Part shown: in pieces, positions 7,060 through 12,327 of the stretch
Numbering within the stretch: position 1 is the stretch's first letter
How the letters are laid out: every line of letters begins with the position of its first letter
Origin: Clostridiales bacterium UBA6386
Lineage (GTDB): Bacteria; Bacillota; Clostridia; Oscillospirales; Oscillospiraceae
Reading direction: 5' to 3'
Length of the DNA: 14,270 bases
NCBI GenBank assembly: GCA_002437585.1
Contig: DJQM01000038.1
Location: forward strand, 1 to 14,270
Notes under the pieces: model-generated
Database searches by the model: none
Seen by the model: the letters and a program-made list of their open reading frames with translations, nothing else
Told to the model about the DNA's origin: nothing
Made by a program: the position numbers and the translations under genes

Positions 7060-7096
7060 AAAAAGGAAGCCTGCCGCGGCAAAAGCCACGACAGGC
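7060..7096 (-). terminator. intrinsic terminator/attenuator between the zinc-ribbon gene and lepB
   Basis: A 12-bp stem with two G-T pairs (7069-7080 with 7085-7096) and a 4-base loop is followed on the minus strand by TTCCTTTTTG. The T run ends about 11 bases before the lepB start codon, so lepB expression must rely on read-through or on a promoter inside the preceding gene. Confidence 0.75.
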
Positions 7097-7110
7097 ACTT
7101 GCAATGCAAA

Positions 7111-7572
7111 TTACTCTTCTTCCTCGTCCTCCAGAGAGAACTCCAGGGTCTCGCCGCAGTTGGGGCAGACGATGCTCCCCTTCTCCAGGGTCTCCTCGTC
7201 AAAGTCGATGATCTCGCCGCAGGCACACTCCACCTCGTAAATGGTGGTGTCCTCGTCGCCGAACTCGAAGCCCTCCTCAGGCTCCTCCTCGTCCAGCTCG
7301 TCGGTGTCGTCGTCCTCGTCCCAGTCCTCGTCGTCCCAGTCCGCATCCTCGTCGTCGAGAATGTAGTCCTCAATGGCGTCCAGGTCTTCCTCAATTTCGT
7401 CCAGCTCGTCGGAGATGGCAATGGTGGTCTCCTCGATGTCGCTGACCCGCTTGGTCACGTCACCCAGCAAATCCACAATGGCAGCGATCATCTTGCCCTC
7501 GTTGGACTCGGTGTTCAGCTTCAGGCCTTCCATCAGGCCCTTCAGATAGGCGGACTTTTCAGAAATCGTCAT
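7111..7572 (-). CDS. CD1247-type acidic protein with C-terminal zinc ribbon
   Basis: The 153-residue protein has three parts. The N-terminal helical region (about 1-50, MTISEKSAYLKGLMEGL) matches what I know as the CD1247 N-terminal domain of clostridia. An extremely acidic, probably disordered linker follows (about 55-108, mostly D and E). The C-terminal zinc ribbon has ligands C116, C118, C136 and C139 and ends in an acidic tail. Function is not established; the architecture would suit a cytosolic RNA- or protein-binding factor. The start at 7572 is chosen because AAGGAG is seven bases upstream; the ATG at 7578 would be one base from it. It lies 27 bases behind efp, in the same operon, and is followed by a terminator hairpin. 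Confidence 0.75.
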   Translation of the reverse strand: MTISEKSAYLKGLMEGLKLNTESNEGKMIAAIVDLLGDVTKRVSDIEETTIAISDELDEIEEDLDAIEDYILDDEDADWDDEDWDEDDDTDELDEEEPEEGFEFGDEDTTIYEVECACGEIIDFDEETLEKGSIVCPNCGETLEFSLEDEEEE

Positions 7573-7599
7573 AATCATTCTCCTTAAAGCGTGAATCTC

Positions 7600-8163
7600 T
7601 CAGGCCTTGGAACGACCCAGGTACTCGCCGGTGCGGGTGTCGATCTGGATCTTGTCGCCCTCGTTGACGAACAGAGGCACCTTCACCTCAGCACCGGTCT
7701 CCACGGTGGCGGGCTTGGTGACGTTGGTAGCGGTGTTGCCGGCGAAGCCAGGCTCGGTCTTGGTGACTACCAGATCCACAAAGTTGGGCACTTCCACGCC
7801 GAAGACCTTGCCCTTGTAGCTCATGATGGTGCACACGTCATTCTCCTTGACGAACTTGAAGGAATCGTCCAGCACAGAGCCGTCGATGGGCTCCAGCTCG
7901 TAGGTTTCCTGATCCATGAAGTAGTACAGGGAGCCGTCGTTGTAGGAGTACTCCATCTTCTTTCTCTCAATGAAAGCGGTAGGGAACTTGGCAGAGGGGT
8001 TCAGGCTGGTCTCGGTCACGCCGCCGGTGATGACGTTCTTCATCTTGACCCGGACGAAAGCGGCACCCTTGCCGGGCTTGACGTGCTGGAACTCGATGAC
8101 CTGCATCACCTTGCCGTCCAGCTCAAAGGTAATACCGTTGCGAATATCGCCTGCAGAAATCAT
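7600..8163 (-). CDS. efp: translation elongation factor P
   Basis: EF-P binds between the P and E sites of the ribosome and relieves stalling at consecutive prolines. The 187-residue protein shows the three-domain family pattern: N-terminal KOW-like domain with the loop VKPGKGAAFVR (28-38), the central OB domain, and the C-terminal EPGFAGNTAT, PATVETGAEVKVPLFVNEGDKI and DTRTGEYLGR signatures. Lysine 32 at the loop tip is the residue modified in Bacillus subtilis EF-P; no modifying-enzyme gene is in the window. Length is typical. TAGGAGG lies seven bases before the ATG. It has its own promoter (8231-8259) downstream of the Xaa-Pro peptidase, an arrangement like the yqhT-efp pair of B. subtilis. 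Confidence 0.97.
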   Translation of the reverse strand: MISAGDIRNGITFELDGKVMQVIEFQHVKPGKGAAFVRVKMKNVITGGVTETSLNPSAKFPTAFIERKKMEYSYNDGSLYYFMDQETYELEPIDGSVLDDSFKFVKENDVCTIMSYKGKVFGVEVPNFVDLVVTKTEPGFAGNTATNVTKPATVETGAEVKVPLFVNEGDKIQIDTRTGEYLGRSKA

Positions 8164-8183
8164 GTTTTATCCTCCTAAGACTA

Positions 8184-8201
8184 CCTCTCCGTGCTGAGAG
8201 G
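8184..8201 (-). other. small hairpin in the efp leader
   Basis: CCTCTC and GAGAGG form a 6-bp stem with a 6-base loop in the efp 5' untranslated region, ending about eight bases upstream of the TAGGAGG ribosome-binding site. It could tune mRNA stability or translation, but nothing in the sequence proves a role. Confidence 0.35.
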
Positions 8202-8230
8202 CGAATTGCGCTCATAACTTTAGCCAATAT

Positions 8231-8259
8231 ATTGTACCGCAAAAGCGGCACTTATGCAA
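8231..8259 (-). promoter_or_regulatory. promoter of efp
   Basis: On the minus strand TTGCAT (8259-8254) and TACAAT (8236-8231) are separated by exactly 17 bases. Transcription would start near 8224, giving a leader of about 60 bases. The spacer contains the small palindrome CCGCTTTTGCGG. Confidence 0.8.
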
Positions 8260-8278
8260 GAGGGAACCGGAAAAAATC

Positions 8279-9343
8279 TTAGACAAGAATGAGATTTTTC
8301 GGGCTTTGCGTCATGTCGATTGTGCCATTTTCGGTGATAACCGTCACGTCCTCGATGCGCACGCCGAATTTGCCGGGCAGATAGATTCCCGGCTCCGCCG
8401 AGCATACCGCCCCGGCGGGTATGACCTTATCGTACCGGGGACTTAAGTTCGGGCCTTCATGGATTTCCAGTCCCAGGCCGTGGCCGTAGCTGTGGCCGAA
8501 GAAGCCGCCGTAGCCCGCCTTGGCAATGACGTTTCGGGCAATCGCGTCAATTTCCGCGCCGGTAAGGCCTGCTTTTGTCGCCTGAATCGCGGTCTGCTGA
8601 GCCTCCAGCACCACGCAGTACACATAGCGCATTTCCGGGGTTACGGAACCCACCGCCACGGTGCGGGTCATGTCCGAGCAGTAGCCCTGCCAGGCCGCGC
8701 CGAAGTCCATGGTGACGAAATCCCCGGGCTGAATGACCCGCTCCCCGGCTACCCCGTGGGGCAGGCTGGTATTGGGGCCGGAGACCACAATGGGGTCGAA
8801 GGCCAGACCGGTGGCTCCGTTTTTGTACAGGGCGTAGATCAGCTCTGCCTGAAGGGCAAGCTCCGTGATACCGGGCTTGATCTTCGTCAGAACCTCCGAA
8901 AAGGCCTTGTCGGTGATCGCCTGAGCCTGTTTCATCCGCTCCAGCTCCCAGGGCTCCTTCACATCCCGGAAGGCGTTCAGCCTTCCGCTGACGGGCAGAA
9001 GCGGAGCCTTCAGCACCTCCTCAAAATTCAGAAGCTCCTCCGCCGTCAGGTATTTTTCCTCGTAGCCCAGGCAGGTAACTCCGAAATCAGCGATTGCCTC
9101 ATTGATCCGCCGGACATAGCCCCGGCCACCGCCCACGTCCAGCACCGCAAAGTCCCGGATATTTTTCTGGGCGGATTCCAGGTAGCGGCTGTCGGTAAAG
9201 TAGCGGCAGCCGGATTTGGACACCACGGCCATGCCCTCGGCAATGTCGAATTCCGCGCCGTAATGGCGGCTGTAACGGGAGGTCAGCAGCAGGCCGTCCA
9301 GGTCGCCCCCCAGCAGGGACAGATATTTTTCCAGATTTTTCAT
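8279..9343 (-). CDS. Xaa-Pro aminopeptidase-like M24 metallopeptidase
   Basis: The 354-residue cytosolic enzyme should release N-terminal residues ahead of proline (aminopeptidase P or proline dipeptidase activity). An N-terminal creatinase-like domain (about 1-125) is followed by the pita-bread M24 domain. All five metal ligands are visible: D213 (TMDFG), D224 (SDMTRT), H288 (GHGLGLEIHEGP), E317 (SAEPGIY) and E331 (VRIEDV); H196 (LPHG) and H295 complete the usual active-site set. Length fits the short Firmicute form (about 350-360), like YqhT. The ATG at 9343 has GGAGG about eight bases upstream and overlaps the yqeG-type stop codon by four bases (ATGA). Aminopeptidase versus dipeptidase cannot be told from sequence alone. 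Confidence 0.92.
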   Translation of the reverse strand: MKNLEKYLSLLGGDLDGLLLTSRYSRHYGAEFDIAEGMAVVSKSGCRYFTDSRYLESAQKNIRDFAVLDVGGGRGYVRRINEAIADFGVTCLGYEEKYLTAEELLNFEEVLKAPLLPVSGRLNAFRDVKEPWELERMKQAQAITDKAFSEVLTKIKPGITELALQAELIYALYKNGATGLAFDPIVVSGPNTSLPHGVAGERVIQPGDFVTMDFGAAWQGYCSDMTRTVAVGSVTPEMRYVYCVVLEAQQTAIQATKAGLTGAEIDAIARNVIAKAGYGGFFGHSYGHGLGLEIHEGPNLSPRYDKVIPAGAVCSAEPGIYLPGKFGVRIEDVTVITENGTIDMTQSPKNLILV

Positions 9344-9846
9344 TGGGAAAGCCTCCGATTCCTGGCCAAAAAGATAAACGGCAGTTCCAGAACGTGCCGA
9401 GCCTTCAGCCAGAAGGTGTGATTGTGAATGGCCTCCACCAGAATCGAGGTCACGCCCATGCAGTTGGCTCCCAGGGTGTCGGTGTAGATCTGATCGCCCA
9501 CCAGTGCCGCCTGGCTTGCGGGGATATTGTATTTCTCCAGGCATTGGCGGATGCCCCGGGAGAAGGGCTTTTTCGCGTGGGTGATGCAGTCCAGGCCGTA
9601 CTTTTTGCAGAAGGCGGGCACCCGGTCGTTGTGGCTGTTGGAGACGACGCACACCTGAATGTCTTTCTGGGCATTCATGGTCTTCAGCCATCGCTCCATG
9701 GCCTCCGTGGGAACGTCCGTGGTGTAGGGTACGATGGTATTGTCAAAATCCAGCATCAGAAGGCGGATGTTCCGACACTTAAGCAGCTCCGGGGTGATAT
9801 CCGTCAGAGCCTTCGTCATCTGCTTGGGAAGAAGAGAAAAGGGCAT
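9340..9846 (-). CDS. YqeG family HAD-IIIA phosphatase
   Basis: The 168-residue protein has all four HAD motifs: motif I DFDNT (nucleophile D33, D35), motif II VVSNSHN (S69), motif III lysine in HAKKP (K92/K93), and motif IV GDQIYTD (D118, D123). This spacing, with almost no cap domain and the GDQIYTDTLGAN block, is characteristic of the YqeG family, whose members are related to phosphatidylglycerophosphate phosphatase. A PGP-phosphatase role is possible but unproved here. GGAGG lies before the ATG at 9846. It is the first gene of an operon with the Xaa-Pro peptidase, joined by an ATGA overlap, and has a near-consensus promoter. Residues near the C-terminus (HTFWLKARHVLELPFIFLA) may touch the membrane. 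Confidence 0.9.
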   Translation of the reverse strand: MPFSLLPKQMTKALTDITPELLKCRNIRLLMLDFDNTIVPYTTDVPTEAMERWLKTMNAQKDIQVCVVSNSHNDRVPAFCKKYGLDCITHAKKPFSRGIRQCLEKYNIPASQAALVGDQIYTDTLGANCMGVTSILVEAIHNHTFWLKARHVLELPFIFLARNRRLSQ

Positions 9847-9881
9847 ATTGTCCTCCGTATTTTCATAAATTACTTTCAGGA

Positions 9882-9910
9882 ATTATATCACAGGGAGGGA
9901 GTTTTGTCCA
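9882..9910 (-). promoter_or_regulatory. promoter of the yqeG-peptidase operon
   Basis: On the minus strand TGGACA (9910-9905) and a consensus TATAAT (9887-9882) have a 17-base spacer; transcription would start near 9875. The -35 hexamer reaches into the start codon of the divergent gene at 9910, and its spacer overlaps that gene's ribosome-binding site. Expression of the two genes may therefore interfere. Confidence 0.85.
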
Positions 9911-10623
9911 TGGCGATCACGCCTTATCTTGCCATGACGGCGGGGGAAAGGAATGCTGCCCAGGCGTTTCCGACCAGGGCGGGGTGGCTTTCCTGTCACT
10001 TTTCCGCCTCCGGCACCGGGCTTTCCAATCTGCCCGTCGCAATGCCTTCCGGCTCCCTGCTGATTCTGGACGACAGCACGCCCATGGACGGCCACGACCC
10101 GGAGCAGATCGCCGGGCAGCTGGAAGACTGCGCAAAGCGTCTGCGCTGTGCCGGAATCCTGCTGGATTTCCAGCAGCCCGGAGCGGAAGAAATTCAAAAT
10201 CTGGTTGCCCGGCTGGAAAAAGAAATTTCGGTTCCGTTGATCGTCTCCGCGGCCTACGCAAAAAATGCCGGGTGCGCCGTTTTCCTGCCGCCGGTTCCGG
10301 CGGACGTACCTCTGTCGGAATATTTGTCATCCTGGCGTGGCCGGGAAATCTGGCTGGAGGCGGCGTTGGACGGTCTGGAAATCACCCTGACGGAATCGGG
10401 AGCCGCCCGCAGGCTCCTGCCCCGGTGGGAACAGCCGGAGGCGGCGGGCTTCCGGGATGAGCATCTTCACTGCCATTACCGCTGTGAACTCCGGGAAGAT
10501 GCCGCCATTTTCACGCTCTGGCGCAGTCCGGAGGACTTAGAAGGGCTTCTTGCGGAAGCGGAAGGGCTGGGCGTTGCCGCCGCCGTAGGGCTGTATCAGG
10601 AATTATTCCCCGCTTTCGGCTGA
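9910..10623 (+). CDS. protein of unknown function, possible partial TIM-barrel glycosidase-like fold
   Basis: I do not recognise this 237-residue soluble protein. It has no signal peptide or membrane span. The middle alternates predicted strands and helices: SLLILDD (48-54), a helix at PEQIAGQLEDCAKRL, GILLDFQQ (86-93), a helix at EEIQNLVARLEKEI, then VPLIVSAAYA and CAVFLPP. This resembles one side of a TIM barrel of the GH18-like kind, and the C-terminal AAAVGLYQELFPAF also fits, but the acidic catalytic DxxDxDxE pattern is absent (LDFQQ instead). A pseudo-enzyme or binding protein is possible. GGGAGGGAG sits about eight bases before the ATG at 9910, supporting this start. Codon use matches the neighbours, so it is a real gene. 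Its end overlaps folA by 21 bases, tail to tail. Confidence 0.75.
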   Translation: MAITPYLAMTAGERNAAQAFPTRAGWLSCHFSASGTGLSNLPVAMPSGSLLILDDSTPMDGHDPEQIAGQLEDCAKRLRCAGILLDFQQPGAEEIQNLVARLEKEISVPLIVSAAYAKNAGCAVFLPPVPADVPLSEYLSSWRGREIWLEAALDGLEITLTESGAARRLLPRWEQPEAAGFRDEHLHCHYRCELREDAAIFTLWRSPEDLEGLLAEAEGLGVAAAVGLYQELFPAFG

Positions 10624-11100
10624 ACGGCGGCAATACAGCAGCATTTCATAGGCAATGCCGTTTTCCTCTCCGGATTGGAGAGTTTGAGAAAGGGTCCAGG
10701 CCGGGTCTTCGTCCAGGTCGGGGAAAAAGGTATCGGACACCGGGCGGGCATGTACCTTCGTCACATAGGCCCTGCCGCAGTAAGGAAGCATTTGCCGATA
10801 AACGCTCCCCCCGCCGATGACAAAGGCACGGGGGGCGTTTTTCGTCTGAGCCAGCACCTGCTCCGGGCTATGGCACACCGTAAAGCCGGGAATTTCCCCT
10901 TCCGAACGGCTCAGCGCCAGATTGATTCTGCCGGGCAATGGCTTTTTTCCGGGAAAATCCTCGATGGTTCGCCGTCCGACAATCACCGCGGCGCCCCGGG
11001 TGGTCTCCCGGAAAAATTTCCGGTCGGCGGACAGGGCGATGGGCTGAGTTCCCTCCCGGCCAATGCCCCAATCGTCGTAAACCGCAACAATCAGTTCCAT
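10603..11100 (-). CDS. folA: dihydrofolate reductase
   Basis: The enzyme reduces dihydrofolate to tetrahydrofolate with NADPH in the cytosol. The 165-residue protein shows the family pattern: N-terminal LIVAVYDDWGIG (Met20-loop region, WGIG), the substrate-binding acid D26 in SADRKFFRETT, the NADPH-binding VIVGRRTIEDFPGKKPLPGR split around positions 39-58, and VIGGGSVYRQMLP near 95-107. Length is standard. GAGGTGA, which overlaps the thyA stop codon, serves as ribosome-binding site, and the gap to thyA is only nine bases, so folA is the second gene of a thyA-folA operon. The pairing is functional: ThyA makes dihydrofolate and FolA recycles it. It would be the target of trimethoprim-type inhibitors. 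Confidence 0.95.
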   Translation of the reverse strand: MELIVAVYDDWGIGREGTQPIALSADRKFFRETTRGAAVIVGRRTIEDFPGKKPLPGRINLALSRSEGEIPGFTVCHSPEQVLAQTKNAPRAFVIGGGSVYRQMLPYCGRAYVTKVHARPVSDTFFPDLDEDPAWTLSQTLQSGEENGIAYEMLLYCRRSAESGE

Positions 11101-11109
11101 TGCTTCACC

Positions 11110-11940
11110 TCAGATGGCCATGGGAATTTCAAAAGCAAAGGGATGATATTGGTAATTTTCCAGGGTGAAGGAATCCTTGGTAAAGGCGTAGAAATCCTTC
11201 ACGCTCTCGTCCACCCGGAAGGTGGGAGCCGGGTAGCCCTCCAGCTCCAGCATGGCCTTCACCGCCGGGATGTGCCGGTCGTAAATGTGGCAGTCGGCGA
11301 TCACATGCACCAGCTCTCCTGCCTTCAGGCCGGAGGCCTGGGCCATCATGTGGGTCAGCACCGCGTACTGCACCACGTTCCAATTGTTGGCGGTGAGCAT
11401 GTCCTGGGATCGCTGGTTCAAAATGGCGTTGAGCTTGCTGCCCGTGACGTTGAAGGTCATGGAATAGGCGCAGGGGTACAGGTTCATTTCATGCAAGTCC
11501 TGGAAATTGTAGATATTCGTCAGAATTCGCCGGGAGGCCGGGTTGTGCTTCAGATCGTAGAGCACCCGGTCAACCTGGTCAAAGTCCCCCTCTTTGTAGT
11601 GGTGCCTGATGCCCAGCTGATAGCCGTAGGCCTTGCCGATGGTACCGTCCTCCCCTGCCCACTCGTCCCAGACATGGCTGCCCAGATCGGCGATCCGATT
11701 GGACTTCTTCTGCCAGATCCACAGAAGCTCATCCACCGCGCTTTTCCAGTAGGTGCGCCGCAGGGTCATAATGGGAAATTCCTTGGAAAGGTCGTAGCGG
11801 TTCACCACGCCGAAGGTCTTAACCGTGTGGGCGGGCGTTCCGTCTGCCCAGTGGGGACGCACGTCCAGGCCTTCGTCAGAATAGCCCTCCTCCAGAATCT
11901 TCCGGCAGGTTGCCTTGTATACTTCATCCGCGTAGCTCAT
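11110..11940 (-). CDS. thyA: thymidylate synthase (ThyA)
   Basis: The enzyme methylates dUMP to dTMP using methylene-tetrahydrofolate. The 276-residue protein carries RTYWKSAVDELLWIWQ, HVWDEWAGEDGTIGKAYG, SRRI (138-140 region), the catalytic cysteine C157 in LYPCAYSM, the phosphate-binding QRSQD (R177, S178, D180), and DCHIYDRH near the C-terminus. As in the Bacillus ThyA type, the residue after the catalytic Cys is not the His of the E. coli type (PCA instead of PCH), and the usual GLPFN block reads NNWN. AGGAGG lies eight bases before the ATG. A good promoter is just upstream and folA follows directly. This is the folate-dependent, not the flavin-dependent (ThyX), enzyme. Confidence 0.97.
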   Translation of the reverse strand: MSYADEVYKATCRKILEEGYSDEGLDVRPHWADGTPAHTVKTFGVVNRYDLSKEFPIMTLRRTYWKSAVDELLWIWQKKSNRIADLGSHVWDEWAGEDGTIGKAYGYQLGIRHHYKEGDFDQVDRVLYDLKHNPASRRILTNIYNFQDLHEMNLYPCAYSMTFNVTGSKLNAILNQRSQDMLTANNWNVVQYAVLTHMMAQASGLKAGELVHVIADCHIYDRHIPAVKAMLELEGYPAPTFRVDESVKDFYAFTKDSFTLENYQYHPFAFEIPMAI

Positions 11941-11970
11941 TGGGTTTGCCTCCTAACGTGTCTTTGGGAC

Positions 11971-11999
11971 ATCATACCACAGGCGGGCGGAAAGCGCAA
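11971..11999 (-). promoter_or_regulatory. promoter of thyA-folA
   Basis: On the minus strand TTGCGC (11999-11994) and TATGAT (11976-11971) have a 17-base spacer. Transcription would start near 11964, about 24 bases upstream of the start codon. Confidence 0.75.
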
Positions 12000-12053
12000 T
12001 GAAAAAAGTCACTGCGCAAGTGCCGGATATAAAAAGCCAAGCTACCAAAAACC

Positions 12054-12095
12054 ATGTCATTGCGAGACAGTGGAATGCACTGGCGTGGCAATCCG
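12054..12095 (-). repeat. palindromic intergenic repeat, copy A
   Basis: This is a reverse-oriented copy of a unit whose forward form runs GGATTGCCACGCCAGTG, a short loop, then a CAGTG complement and CTCGCAATGACAT. ATTGC/GCAAT and CAGTG/CACTG form a two-part hairpin. The region 11941-12327 has no gene; it holds the thyA promoter, copies A-C of this repeat and one terminator. Confidence 0.85.
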
Positions 12096-12137
12096 TTCTC
12101 CTTAAAAATGTCAGAAATTTAACATCTAACGGGGATA

Positions 12138-12178
12138 CGGATTGCCACACCAGTCTGCGGACTGGTTCGCAATGACAT
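12138..12178 (+). repeat. palindromic intergenic repeat, copy B
   Basis: Forward copy with ATTGC/GCAAT outer and CCAGTC/GACTGG inner arms around a TGCG loop. Together with copy A it makes a 125-base element (12054-12178) whose ends are inverted repeats about 41 bases long, starting ATGTCATTGCG and ending CGCAATGACAT, with 42 unrelated bases in the middle. Confidence 0.85.
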
Positions 12179-12207
12179 CATATCTTTTGGACTATGAGGA
12201 AACGTTA

Positions 12208-12240
12208 AAAGGCTCCCCTTGAGCAACAAGGGGAGCCTTT
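12208..12240 (-). terminator. terminator of the phosphoglucomutase gene
   Basis: A perfect 13-bp stem (12208-12220 with 12228-12240) and a 7-base loop are followed on the minus strand by TTTTAACG. It lies 88 bases past the mutase stop codon, with repeat copy C in between. The thyA promoter is downstream, so it insulates the two units. Confidence 0.85.
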
Positions 12241-12257
12241 GCGCGCTTTGATGGTTC

Positions 12258-12312
12258 TCGGAACGACCGGGGGATTGCCACGCCAGTGTGAGCACTGGCT
12301 CGCAATGACATG
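12258..12312 (+). repeat. palindromic intergenic repeat, copy C
   Basis: Forward copy with the core GGATTGCCACGCCAGTG and ACTGGCTCGCAATGACAT. Its left flank TCGGAA, three bases, CCGGGGG is shared with copy D at 14243, showing that the mobile unit in these two copies extends left of the palindrome. It lies between the mutase stop codon and its terminator, so the transcript should contain its hairpin. Confidence 0.85.
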
Positions 12313-12327
12313 CATTATACGATGCTC

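Noticed and set aside
7099..7109. TTGCAATGCAA palindrome after the zinc-ribbon gene as an operator
   Set aside because: It is 11 bases long, AT-rich and beside a terminator stem, so chance is the simplest explanation.
8237..8253. CCGC-TTTT-GCGG hairpin as a terminator of the Xaa-Pro peptidase gene
   Set aside because: The stem is short, has no T run behind it, and lies in the spacer of a good efp promoter; read-through into efp is likely.
11110..11940. ThyA as a defective enzyme because the His after the catalytic Cys is missing
   Set aside because: Bacillus-type ThyA proteins also lack it, and the Cys, Arg-Ser and C-terminal motifs are intact, so this is a subfamily trait.
10675..12105. 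476-codon plus-strand frame opposite folA and thyA
   Set aside because: It is antisense to two certain housekeeping genes and extends into the promoter region; low-complexity, H/G/V-rich product typical of a shadow frame.
12054..12312. Possible CRISPR array
   Set aside because: The repeat copies differ in orientation, sequence and spacing, each is itself a hairpin, and no cas gene is near.
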